Shown here piece by piece: positions 38,947 through 49,243 of a stretch of 64,000 nucleotides of DNA. A program made the translations under genes and the position numbers. This DNA is from Betaproteobacteria bacterium. GTDB taxonomy: Bacteria; Pseudomonadota; Gammaproteobacteria; Burkholderiales; Casimicrobiaceae. Location: contig JADKKQ010000001.1 of the NCBI GenBank assembly GCA_016720425.1, positions 868,001 through 932,000 on the forward strand, written 5' to 3'. The stretch's first letter is position 1. Every line of letters begins with the position of its first letter. Below the pieces are notes generated by a model, which was not told the origin of the DNA, made no database searches, and saw nothing but the letters and a program-made list of their open reading frames with translations.

Positions 38947-39867
38947 ATGAGCGACGCCGGCGCCGGTGCGCGCGCCGCGCTGGTGGCGATCACGCTGATC
39001 TGGGCCGCCAACTGGGCGGTGATGAAGGCCGCGCTGGCGATGGCCGATCCGTTCACCTTCAACATCCATCGCACGCTGCTCGCCTGCGCCGTGCTGTTCG
39101 GCGTGCAGGTCGTGCGGCGCGGCCCGCTGTGGCCGGAGTCGTGGGTGGCGATCGTCGTCACCGGGCTGTTCCAGGTCTCGATCAACTTCCTCGCCACCGC
39201 GATGGCGCTGGTCGAAGGGGGCGCCGGGCGCACGTCGGTGCTGGTGTTCACGATGCCCTTCTGGACGCTGCTGCTGGCGTGGCCGATGCTCGGCGAACGT
39301 CCGCGCGGGGCGCAGTGGTGGGCGATCGCCCTGGCGTTCGCCGGCCTGCTGCTGATCGTCGCGCCCTGGCACTGGGAGGGCGCGCTGGCGCCGAAGCTCT
39401 ATGCGGTGCTGGGGGGGTTCGGCTGGGCCGCGGCAACCGTCGCCACCAAGGTGTTCCAGCGCGCGCGGCGCTTCGACCCGGTCAACTTCGTCGGCTGGCA
39501 ACTGCTGCTCGGGCTGACGCCGTTCTTCCCGATCGTCGCGCTGCGCGGCGCGCCGGTGGTGCCGATGGAGCCGATGACGCCGTCGTACCTGCTGCTGGTG
39601 GGTTACGCGGGCATCGTCTCGATCGCCATCGCCTGGCTGCTGTGGTTGAGCATCCTCAACCGGCTGTCGGCGAGTGCGGCGGGGTTCAGCATGCTGGCGA
39701 TCCCGGTGCTGGCACTCGGCATCTCGATCGTGTTCTTCGGCGAGACCATCGCCGCCGGCGAGTGGTGGGGCATGGCGCTGATCGCCGGCGGCCTCGCGCT
39801 CCTGGGCCTGCTCGGACGGCGCGCGGCGCGGGCCGCGCCGCCGATCGAGACCGAGTCGCCGCCCTGA
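38947..39867 (+). CDS. DMT/EamA-family transporter
   Basis: 306-residue inner-membrane protein with ten predicted helices in two EamA halves (IWAANWAVMKAALAMADPFTFNIHR and the second half beginning FGWAAATVATKVFQRARR). Members export amino acids or metabolites. The substrate cannot be inferred. It closes a three-gene plus-strand group with the lipoprotein and the hydrolase. Confidence 0.88.
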   Translation: MSDAGAGARAALVAITLIWAANWAVMKAALAMADPFTFNIHRTLLACAVLFGVQVVRRGPLWPESWVAIVVTGLFQVSINFLATAMALVEGGAGRTSVLVFTMPFWTLLLAWPMLGERPRGAQWWAIALAFAGLLLIVAPWHWEGALAPKLYAVLGGFGWAAATVATKVFQRARRFDPVNFVGWQLLLGLTPFFPIVALRGAPVVPMEPMTPSYLLLVGYAGIVSIAIAWLLWLSILNRLSASAAGFSMLAIPVLALGISIVFFGETIAAGEWWGMALIAGGLALLGLLGRRAARAAPPIETESPP

Positions 39868-40000
39868 CGCCTACAGCGGTCGCGGCGGACGCTTGCCGCG
39901 CCCGCGAAGCGGTGCCTTGTCGTGCACGGTAGAATGCGCGTTTGCCCGTTCGCCGGCCTGCGGTTCCGCTGCGGACGGCCGCGCATCGCACGGTGAGGTC

Positions 40001-41224
40001 ATGACGCAAGCTTCGCAGGCCGAGGTTTCCAAGCTCCGCATCGACCGCTCGCTGGCGCCGGTCACGCGGCATCGTCGCCGGCGCTGGATCTGGATCCTGG
40101 CGTTGCTGCTGCTGGCGGGGGCCGGCGGCGCCTGGTTCGCGCTGCAGCCGCGGACCGTGGCGGTGACGACGGCCACGGTGGTGACGACGCATGCGTCGCA
40201 GCAGTTCGTGGTGCTCAACGCCACCGGCTACGTCGTCGCGCAGCGGAAGGCGGCGATCGCGTCCAAGGCCACCGGTCGCCTCGAGTGGCTCGGCGTCGCC
40301 GAGGGTTCGCGGGTCAAGGCCGGCGAGGTGATCGCGCGGCTCGACAATCGCGACGTCCGCGCGCAGGCCGACAGCGCGCAGGCCAACGTCCGCGCCGCTC
40401 GCGCGGGGCTCGCGCAGGCGCAGGCCGAGGAGCGCGACGCGGTGCAGGTGCTGCGCCGGAACGAGGACCTGCTGGGCAAGGGCTTCGTTTCGGCGGCGAC
40501 CGTCGACGCTGCGAAAGCGCGCGCGGATCGCGCCGCCGCCGGCGTGGGCAGCGCGCTCGCGGCGATCGGCGCCGCCGAGGCGGCCGCGCGCAATGCGCAG
40601 GTCTCCGTCGACTACACGCTGATCCGCGCGCCCTTCGACGGCGTGATCCTGTCGAAGAGCGCCAACGTCGGCGACCTGGTGACGCCGTTCTCGTCGGCGG
40701 CGGATTCCAAGGGGGCGGTCGTCACCATGGCCGACATGACGACGCTCGAGGTCGAGGCCGACGTGTCCGAGTCCAGCCTGTCGAAGATCAAGGTCGGCCA
40801 GCCGGCGGAGATCACGCTCGACGCGCTGCCCGACACGCGGTTCCGCGGGCGCATCAGCCGCATGGTGCCGACGGTCGATCGGGCCAAGGCGACGGTGATG
40901 ACCAAGGTGCAGTTCGAGGCCATCGATCCGCGGATCCTGCCGGAGATGAGCGCCAAGGTGTCGTTCCTCTCGCAGGAGGTCGGCGCGCAGGAGCAGCAGG
41001 CGCTGCTGGCGGTCAATCCCGAGGCGCTGGCCCAGCGCGACGGCAGGACCGTGCTGCTGGTGGTGCGGGACGGGGCCCGCGCGGCCGAGGTGCCGGTCGT
41101 CGCCGGCAGCCGGATCGGCGACCTGGTGGCCGTGACCGGCGACGTTCGCTCGGGCGACAAGGTGGTGCTCAAGCCGCCGGCCGATCTCAAGACCGGCACG
41201 CTCACGCGACCGGCGACCCGGTAG
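40001..41224 (+). CDS. Efflux periplasmic adaptor (MacA/HlyD-like)
   Basis: Membrane-fusion protein of a tripartite or MacAB-type exporter, 407 residues. A cytoplasmic stretch and one membrane helix (about 27-47, RWIWILALLLLAGAGGAWFAL) are followed by a biotinyl-lipoyl-like domain (NATGYVVAQRKAAIASKATGRLEWLGVAEGSRVKAGEVIARLD), a long coiled-coil hairpin (QAQAEERDAVQVLRRNEDLL) and beta-barrel domains. The frame opens earlier; the ATG at 40001 precedes the helix sensibly. TAGAAT at 39930-39935 is a likely -10. The ATPase follows 38 nt later. Confidence 0.88.
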   Translation: MTQASQAEVSKLRIDRSLAPVTRHRRRRWIWILALLLLAGAGGAWFALQPRTVAVTTATVVTTHASQQFVVLNATGYVVAQRKAAIASKATGRLEWLGVAEGSRVKAGEVIARLDNRDVRAQADSAQANVRAARAGLAQAQAEERDAVQVLRRNEDLLGKGFVSAATVDAAKARADRAAAGVGSALAAIGAAEAAARNAQVSVDYTLIRAPFDGVILSKSANVGDLVTPFSSAADSKGAVVTMADMTTLEVEADVSESSLSKIKVGQPAEITLDALPDTRFRGRISRMVPTVDRAKATVMTKVQFEAIDPRILPEMSAKVSFLSQEVGAQEQQALLAVNPEALAQRDGRTVLLVVRDGARAAEVPVVAGSRIGDLVAVTGDVRSGDKVVLKPPADLKTGTLTRPATR

Positions 41225-41262
41225 GCGGGGCGCGGCGGGCGCGAGCGCGGCGCGGGCGACGC

Positions 41263-41994
41263 ATGGCGAGACAGATGGCGAGACACATGGCGAACGAGCA
41301 CGCCGCAGCGGCGCCCGCCGACGAACCGCTGGTCTGCATCCGCCGCCTGACGAAGTACTACGTGCGCGGCGACCAGATCATCCCGGTGCTCGTCGACATC
41401 AACCTCGACGTGCGCGCCGGTGAATACGTCGCGCTGATGGGCCCCTCCGGTTCCGGCAAGTCGACGCTGCTCAATCTCATCGCCGGCATCGACAAGCCCT
41501 CGTCCGGCCAGATCCACGTCGCGGGGGTCGACATCGCGCTGCTCGGCGACGCCGACCTCGCCGCGTGGCGGGCGGCGCACGTCGGTTTCATCTTCCAGTT
41601 CTACAACCTGATGCCCGTGCTGTCGGCGTTCGACAACGTGGAGCTGCCGCTGCTGCTGACCGCGATGTCGCGGCGCGAGCGGCGCGAACGCGTCGCCACG
41701 GCGCTCGAGCTGGTCGGCCTCAGCGATCGCAGCGAACACTATCCGAACGAGTTGTCCGGCGGGCAGCAGCAGCGGGTCGCGATCGCGCGCGCGCTGATCA
41801 CCGACCCGACGATCATCGTCGCCGACGAACCGACCGGCGACCTCGACCGCACGACCGCCGAGGAGATCCTCGGCCTGCTCGAGCGGCTCAACGACGACAT
41901 CGGCAAGACCATCGTCATGGTCACCCACGACCCCAAGGCGGCGGAGAAGGCGCACCGCCTCATCCACCTCGAAAAGGGCGTGCTCGCTGGCTGA
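41263..41994 (+). CDS. ABC transporter ATP-binding protein (MacB/LolD type)
   Basis: Cytoplasmic ATPase of 243 residues. Walker A GPSGSGKST, Q-loop IFQFYNLMP, signature LSGGQQQRVAIARAL, Walker B IIVADEPTGDLD and switch His in VTHDP are all present. The DEPTGDLD form is typical of the LolD/MacB/FtsE group that works with FtsX-fold permeases. Three in-frame ATGs (41263, 41275, 41287) lie in a 12-bp tandem repeat, so the start is uncertain by 8 residues. Its permeases lie 2.2 kb further on, beyond an opposing gene. Confidence 0.92.
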   Translation: MARQMARHMANEHAAAAPADEPLVCIRRLTKYYVRGDQIIPVLVDINLDVRAGEYVALMGPSGSGKSTLLNLIAGIDKPSSGQIHVAGVDIALLGDADLAAWRAAHVGFIFQFYNLMPVLSAFDNVELPLLLTAMSRRERRERVATALELVGLSDRSEHYPNELSGGQQQRVAIARALITDPTIIVADEPTGDLDRTTAEEILGLLERLNDDIGKTIVMVTHDPKAAEKAHRLIHLEKGVLAG

Positions 41995-42021
41995 CGGCAG
42001 GGCCGGGGCGCCGCAGGCGCG

Positions 42022-44034
42022 TCAGCGCAGCCGCGGCGGGGTTGCGGCTGGCGACGCCTCGGCCAGACCCTGCAGCAGCAGGAGCTCCGCCACCGCCGCA
42101 GCCGACAGCGGGGTCTCGAGCCGTCGAGCGCCGGCCAGCAGGTCGCGCAGGAGTTTCGCCGCCGCTGGCTGCCCCCATGCGAGCGTGAGTTCGTGCAACA
42201 GCGCGGGGTAGTCGGTTTCGAGGCAGCAGCGCGGGGGCTCGGCAGCGACGACGTCGTCGAGATCGAGTTCGAGATCGAGCGTCATCGGCGGCGCGGGCGG
42301 GGAGGCACGCATTCGGCCGCCGCCGGCGGGCGCCGCCGGCTTCGGCGCCGCCGCGGGGGTGATCGCGTGCTGCGCGGCGGACCACGCGGCGCGCAGCTTG
42401 GCTTCCTCGACGCCGTCGCGATCCGGCTCGGCGAGCCGCACCTCGAGCAGCTGCCGCAGGCTCAGGATGTCGTCGTAGGCGGTCAGCGAAAAGCCCATCC
42501 GTCGCCCCTGCCGGTTGTCGTAGAGCAGGCGCTCGAGGTAGCTGCGGCAATCCGCGGACCCCCAGAGCTCGACCACCTGCGCGACGACGTGCGGGAACGC
42601 CTCGAGGCCCGCGTCAGCGTCGTCGTTTCCGGCGAAGTGGTCCCACAGCGGCGTCTGCGCGTTGAAGTGCAGGTGGAACTCCTCGGCCAGCTGGCGGAAT
42701 TCCTTCTCCTTGCCGTGCCTGCGGTACAGGTCGAGCAGCATCAGCCACGCCGCGGGCATCGAGCGCGGCTGCTCGGTGATGTGCTCGCGCAGCACGTGCA
42801 TCGCGCGATCGGGGCGGTCGAGCGCCAGATAGACGCGTGCCTCCTCGGTGACCTGCGACAGTTCGGACACGGCGACGGCCTGCCCCGCATCCGGACGTCC
42901 CGCGGCCTGGCGCGCGTCCGGCGGCTCGCCACCGGCCTGCGTGAACGAGCCCTCGACCGGCTCGAACTGGGCACTGGCGGCGAAACGATCGGCCGGCAGG
43001 CCGGTGATCGGCCACTCGCCGCCGGCGATCGGCACCCGTCGCCGGCGCCAGAGCAGGCCGCCGGCGACCAGCGAGGCGAGGCCGATGATGGCGGCGAAGA
43101 TCGGCCAGTTGGACTCCCACCATCGCGTGGCCACCACCAGCGGCGTGGACTTGGCGGCCTCCTCGGCGGCGCGGCGCGCGGCGGCCTCCGCCGCGATCTC
43201 CTGCTGCATGCGGTCGACCATGCCCGACAGCTCGGCGACCCGCTGTCGCAGCACGACGGTTTCCGCTTCCAGCGCCAGCGCCAACTCGTTTTGCGCCTGC
43301 AGTTCGCGGGCGACGCTGTCGGCCGCACCGGTGACCGGCCCGCCGGCCGCCGCCGGCGCGCCGGAGAGCTTCAGTCGTGGCGCCGCGGCCGCTGCCCGCG
43401 ATTTCGGGGCGCGGGGCTTCACGGGCTTGGCCGTCGGTGTGCTGGCGCCGCGGTCCGCCGGGGCGGCGGTGCGTGGCGCCGACCGGGCGCGGGCGGCGCC
43501 GCTTCGCGCCTTGGCCGGCGCCGCGACCGCCGCGGCGGGGGCGGTCGGTACCGCTGCGGCGGGAGTCGGCTCGGTGCGCGGCGGAGGTTCGACGGCCACC
43601 GGGATCGGGGTGTCGATCGCCGGCGGGTCCATCAGCAGCGTGTAGTCGCGGCGCACGGTGAGCTCGCAACCGGCCTGCAGGGCGACGCGAACGATCGGGT
43701 CGTTGACGGGGCGCGAGCCGGCGACGACCAGCCGCGCGCCGGTCGAGCTGCGCTCCAGCGCGACGCGCGCCAGACCGATCTGGGGAATGCCGTCGCTCTC
43801 GCGTGCGCTCGTCGCCAGGCGGAAGCAATCCGCCGCCAGGTCTTCGCCGGGATCGGCGATCAGCTCGACGACGAGCCGCAGCGGCTGGCCCAGCGACGAT
43901 TGCTGGACGATGCCGCCCAGGCCCAGAGCCAGCGCCGATCCCGAGGTCAGCGCAAAGACCAGGGCGACGCCGGCGGCACGGCGGGGAAGATTGATCGTGG
44001 CGGCAGGGGCGGGGCGCATCGGGGCTTCGGGCAC
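42022..44034 (-). CDS. FimV-like envelope protein
   Basis: 670 residues resembling the FimV family, which links peptidoglycan, polarity and type IV pili or secretion. After a signal peptide (GVALVFALTSGSALALG) comes the typical FimV N-domain (GGIVQQSSLGQPLRLVVELIADPGEDL, ending TLLMDPPA). A Pro/Ala/Lys-rich linker follows, then a coiled coil (ALALEAETVVLRQRVAELSGMVDRM), one membrane helix (about 308-328, WPIFAAIIGLASLVAGGLLW) and a cytoplasmic C-terminal part with a TPR-like patch (ARVYLALDRPDRAMHVLREHI). It lacks the long acidic FimV C-domain. It sits between the ATPase and the permeases of an ABC exporter, on the opposite strand. Confidence 0.75.
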   Translation of the reverse strand: MPEAPMRPAPAATINLPRRAAGVALVFALTSGSALALGLGGIVQQSSLGQPLRLVVELIADPGEDLAADCFRLATSARESDGIPQIGLARVALERSSTGARLVVAGSRPVNDPIVRVALQAGCELTVRRDYTLLMDPPAIDTPIPVAVEPPPRTEPTPAAAVPTAPAAAVAAPAKARSGAARARSAPRTAAPADRGASTPTAKPVKPRAPKSRAAAAAPRLKLSGAPAAAGGPVTGAADSVARELQAQNELALALEAETVVLRQRVAELSGMVDRMQQEIAAEAAARRAAEEAAKSTPLVVATRWWESNWPIFAAIIGLASLVAGGLLWRRRRVPIAGGEWPITGLPADRFAASAQFEPVEGSFTQAGGEPPDARQAAGRPDAGQAVAVSELSQVTEEARVYLALDRPDRAMHVLREHITEQPRSMPAAWLMLLDLYRRHGKEKEFRQLAEEFHLHFNAQTPLWDHFAGNDDADAGLEAFPHVVAQVVELWGSADCRSYLERLLYDNRQGRRMGFSLTAYDDILSLRQLLEVRLAEPDRDGVEEAKLRAAWSAAQHAITPAAAPKPAAPAGGGRMRASPPAPPMTLDLELDLDDVVAAEPPRCCLETDYPALLHELTLAWGQPAAAKLLRDLLAGARRLETPLSAAAVAELLLLQGLAEASPAATPPRLR

Positions 44035-44183
44035 GGAGCGGCGGGCTGCAGATGGGAAATGCTCGATCGTACAGCAAACTCCGTGCCGCGTTCCGGCGTG
44101 ATCCCGGGGCTGGAGTAAACTTCCGGCACGCCGCGGTTCCCGGCCAGGGAGCCGCCCCTTCCGCGCGCCCCGAGACGCCTTCC

Positions 44184-45341
44184 GTGTTCGTCCTCCTGCT
44201 CGTCGTCAAGAACGCGTTCCGGCACAAGCTGCGCACCGCGCTGACCGTCGTCGGCATCGTCGTCGCGATCACCGCCTTCGGTCTGCTGCGCACCGTCGTC
44301 GACGCCTGGTATGCCGGCGCCAACGCGAGCTCCAGCGCGCGCCTCGTGACCCGCAGCTCGGTGTCGCTGGTGTTCCAGCTGCCCCTCACCTACGCGCAGA
44401 AGATCCGCCAGATCGACGGCGTGCAGGCGGTGTCGTGGATGAACTGGTTCGGCGGCATCTACATCACCGAGCGCAATTTCTTTCCGCAGTTCGCCGTCGA
44501 CGCGGCGAGCTTCCTCGACCTCTACCCCGAATTCACGCTCTCGCCGGGGGAGCGCAAGGCCTTCCTCACCGATCGGCAGGGCGCGGTCGTCGGCCGCAAG
44601 CTCGCCGACCAGTACGGCTGGAAGGTCGGCGACACGATTCCCCTGCGCGGCACGATCTACCCGGGTACCTGGACCTTCAACCTGCGCGGCATCTACGACG
44701 GCGCCGACCGGAGCACCGACCTGTCGCAGATGTTCTTCCACTGGGATCTCCTCAACGAGCGGATCCGCAAGATCTACCCCCGCCGTGCCGACCAGACCGG
44801 GCTCTTCGTCGTTCGCCTGAAGGATCCGCAGCAGGCGGCGGAGGTTTCGTCGGCGATCGACGCCACGTTCAAGAACTCGCTGGCCGAGACCCTGTCCGAG
44901 ACCGAGAAGGCATTCCAGCTGTCGTTCGTGGCGATGACCGAGACGATCCTGCTCGCCATCCAGGCGGTGAGCTTCGTCGTCGTCGTCATCATCATGGCGG
45001 TGATGGCGAACACCATGGCGATGACCGCGCGCGAGCGCGGCGCCGAGTACGCGACGCTGAAGGCGCTGGGTTTCTCCAACGCCTTCGTGGCGCTGCTGAT
45101 ACTGGGCGAGTCGCTGGGCATCGCGCTGGTCGGCGGCGTGCTCGGAGTGCTGCTGACCTTTCCGCTGGCCGCCGCCTTCGCCGACGCGATGGGCTCGCTG
45201 TTCCCGATCTTCTTCGTCAGCGAGGAGACGGTGCTGATGCAGCTCGCGGCGGCCGTCGTCGTCGGGCTCGTCGCCGCGGCGCTGCCCGCGTGGCGGACGT
45301 CGCGGCTCGCCATCGTCGACGGGCTGCGGGCGGTGGCGTGA
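44184..45341 (+). CDS. FtsX-fold ABC permease, first of two
   Basis: 385-residue permease: helix 1 (RTALTVVGIVVAITAFGLLRTVVD), a large MacB-like periplasmic domain (about 50-265) and three C-terminal helices (TILLAIQAVSFVVVVIIMAVMANTMAM, the coupling region AEYATLKALGFSNAFV). GTG at 44184 chosen because the first helix follows closely. The stop overlaps the second permease by 4 nt. It probably works with the ATPase at 41263 and the adaptor at 40001. Confidence 0.88.
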   Translation: MFVLLLVVKNAFRHKLRTALTVVGIVVAITAFGLLRTVVDAWYAGANASSSARLVTRSSVSLVFQLPLTYAQKIRQIDGVQAVSWMNWFGGIYITERNFFPQFAVDAASFLDLYPEFTLSPGERKAFLTDRQGAVVGRKLADQYGWKVGDTIPLRGTIYPGTWTFNLRGIYDGADRSTDLSQMFFHWDLLNERIRKIYPRRADQTGLFVVRLKDPQQAAEVSSAIDATFKNSLAETLSETEKAFQLSFVAMTETILLAIQAVSFVVVVIIMAVMANTMAMTARERGAEYATLKALGFSNAFVALLILGESLGIALVGGVLGVLLTFPLAAAFADAMGSLFPIFFVSEETVLMQLAAAVVVGLVAAALPAWRTSRLAIVDGLRAVA

Positions 45342-46894
45342 AGATTCCCTTCACCTACATCCTGCGCAACGTCGCGGCGCGCAGGCTGACCACGGTGCTG
45401 ACCGCGGGCGGGATGGCGCTGGTCGTCTACGTGTTCGCGACGGTGCTGATGCTGGCCGCGGGCCTGCGGGAGACGCTGGTGGCGACCGGCCAGGACGACA
45501 ACGTCGTCGTCATCCGCCGCTCGTCGCAGACCGAAGTGCAGAGCGGCGTCGACCGCGCCCAGGCCGCCGTGGTCGAGACGCTGCCCGAGATCGCCACCGG
45601 CGCGGACGGCCGGAAGCTCGTCTCCAAGGAGCCGGTGGTCCTCATCGGCGTGCCCAAGCGCGACAGCGGCAAGCCCTCGAACGTCATCGTCCGCGGCGTG
45701 ATGCCGGCGGGGGTCGCGCTGCGGCCGCAGGTGCGCATCGTAGAGGGCCGGATGTTCCTTCCCGGGTCGTCGGAGATCGTCGCCGGGCGGGCGGTCACCC
45801 GCGGCTTCCAGGGCGCCGGCGTCGGCGAGACGCTGCGCTTCGCGTCGCGCGACTGGACCATCGTCGGCGTCTTCGATGCCGGCCGGACCGGCTTCGATTC
45901 CGAGGTCTGGGGTGATTCCGAGCAGATGCTGCAGGCGTTTCGGCGGCTGGCCTTCTCGTCGGTGATCTTCCGGCTGGCGGATCCCGGCCGCTACGACGCC
46001 GTCAAGGCGGACCTGGAATCCGACCCGCGGCTGACGCTCGAGGCAAAGCGCGAGACGCAGTTCTATGCCGAACAGTCCGAGGCGCTGGCCAAGTTCATCA
46101 GCTATCTCGGCACCACCATCTCGGTGATCTTTTCCATCGGCGCGATCATCGGCGCGATGATCACCATGTACGCGAGCGTCGCCTCGCGCACCGCGGAGAT
46201 CGGCACGCTGCGGGCGCTCGGGTTCCCCCGCGGCGCGATCCTCGTCGCCTTCCTGGTCGAGGCGCTGCTGCTGGGCTTCCTCGGCGGCGTCGTCGGGCTG
46301 CTCGCGGCGTCGGCGATGCAGGCGGTGTCGATCTCGACGGTGAACTTCCAGACCTTCGCCGAGCTCGCGTTCCGCTTCACGCTGACGCCGGCGATCGTCG
46401 TCGGCTCGCTGCTGTTCGCGCTGCTGATGGGCTTCATCGGCGGCTTCCTCCCGGCCGCGCGCGCCGCGCGGATGAAGATCGTCGACGCGCTGCGCGCCGC
46501 GGCGGAGGCTGCCCGCCGGTCGCGCCGGTGCGCGATAATGCGCCCCGGGACGCCCGTGCCGCGCGGGCGCGTGACAACGACAGCGAAGGAGAGACGATGG
46601 CAGCACGGCCGTTCAGGATTCTCGGACTGCAGCAGATCGCGGTGGGCGGCACCGACAAGGCGCGCCTGCGCGCACTGTGGGTCGACACGCTCGGTCTCGC
46701 GGCGACCGGCAGCTACCGCAGCGAGCGCGAGAACGTCGACGAGGACATCCTCGACCTCGGGCGCGGCGCGTTCAAGGTCGAGGTCGACATCATGCAGCCC
46801 ATCGATGCGGCGAAGAAACCCGCGGTGCACGACCCGGCGCTCAATCACATCGGCCTGTGGGTCGACGATCTCGCGGCCGCGGTCGCCTGGCTGA
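45338..46894 (+). CDS. FtsX-fold ABC permease, second of two, overlong reading frame
   Basis: Second permease of the exporter. The FtsX/MacB fold is complete by KIVDALRAA near residue 386 (base 46497): helix 1 (LTTVLTAGGMALVVYVFATVLML), a periplasmic domain and three helices with SRTAEIGTLRALGFPRGAI as coupling loop. Homologues end there, but this frame runs another 130 residues to 46894, mostly out of frame with the VOC gene that starts at 46597. The tail is arginine/serine-rich and not protein-like. A lost stop or a base error is likely; the functional part is 45338 to about 46500. Confidence 0.83.
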   Translation: MKIPFTYILRNVAARRLTTVLTAGGMALVVYVFATVLMLAAGLRETLVATGQDDNVVVIRRSSQTEVQSGVDRAQAAVVETLPEIATGADGRKLVSKEPVVLIGVPKRDSGKPSNVIVRGVMPAGVALRPQVRIVEGRMFLPGSSEIVAGRAVTRGFQGAGVGETLRFASRDWTIVGVFDAGRTGFDSEVWGDSEQMLQAFRRLAFSSVIFRLADPGRYDAVKADLESDPRLTLEAKRETQFYAEQSEALAKFISYLGTTISVIFSIGAIIGAMITMYASVASRTAEIGTLRALGFPRGAILVAFLVEALLLGFLGGVVGLLAASAMQAVSISTVNFQTFAELAFRFTLTPAIVVGSLLFALLMGFIGGFLPAARAARMKIVDALRAAAEAARRSRRCAIMRPGTPVPRGRVTTTAKERRWQHGRSGFSDCSRSRWAAPTRRACAHCGSTRSVSRRPAATAASARTSTRTSSTSGAARSRSRSTSCSPSMRRRNPRCTTRRSITSACGSTISRPRSPG

Positions 46895-47064
46895 CCGCGC
46901 AGGGGATGCGCTTCACCCCCGGGGGCATCCGCAAGGGCGCCGCGGGCTACGACGTCTGCTTCATCCACCCCAAGGGCAACGAAGCCACGCCGCTGTGCGG
47001 CGAGGGTGTGCTGATCGAGCTGGTGCAGGCACCGTCCGAGGTGATCGCCGCATTCGCCAGCTGA
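46597..47064 (+). CDS. VOC-family protein, probable methylmalonyl-CoA epimerase
   Basis: 155-residue vicinal-oxygen-chelate protein with two beta-alpha-beta-beta-beta units: LGLQQIAVGGTDKARLRALWVDTLGL and LNHIGLWVDDLAAAVAWLTAQGMRF, ending GVLIELVQAP. Metal ligands would be the first-strand Gln (QQIAV, in place of the usual His), the His of NHIGL and the Glu of LIELVQ. AAGGAG lies 7 nt before the ATG. The family includes glyoxalase I and methylmalonyl-CoA epimerase; the adjacent propionyl-CoA carboxylase and mutase genes make the epimerase role likely, but it is inferred from context. Confidence 0.78.
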   Translation: MAARPFRILGLQQIAVGGTDKARLRALWVDTLGLAATGSYRSERENVDEDILDLGRGAFKVEVDIMQPIDAAKKPAVHDPALNHIGLWVDDLAAAVAWLTAQGMRFTPGGIRKGAAGYDVCFIHPKGNEATPLCGEGVLIELVQAPSEVIAAFAS

Positions 47065-47079
47065 CGGATATTGGTGATA

Positions 47080-47211
47080 TTGGGGTCAGAGCTGTAACAC
47101 TCTTCGTGTGACGGATACTGGGGTCAGAGCTGTAACACTCTTCGCGCGTCTTCTCGGTCGAGGAGTATTACAGCTCTGACCCCAAACTGCGTTACAGCTC
47201 TGACCCCAAAA
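47080..47211. repeat. GGGGTCAGAGCTGTAA hairpin element, two direct and two inverted copies
   Basis: GGGGTCAGAGCTGTAACAC begins at 47082 and 47120. The reverse complement TTACAGCTCTGACCCC lies at 47168-47183 and 47192-47207. The arms can pair over 16 bp or more. The element fills the convergent gap between the VOC gene and pccA and could end transcription from both sides. It shares the GGGGTCAG core with the tatC/degQ repeats. Confidence 0.85.
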
Positions 47212-47228
47212 CGCGCCGCGGGTCGCCG

Positions 47229-49217
<1,989 letters not shown>

Positions 49218-49243
49218 GCGGGCGTCCTGTTCGCGGTGGGGGT

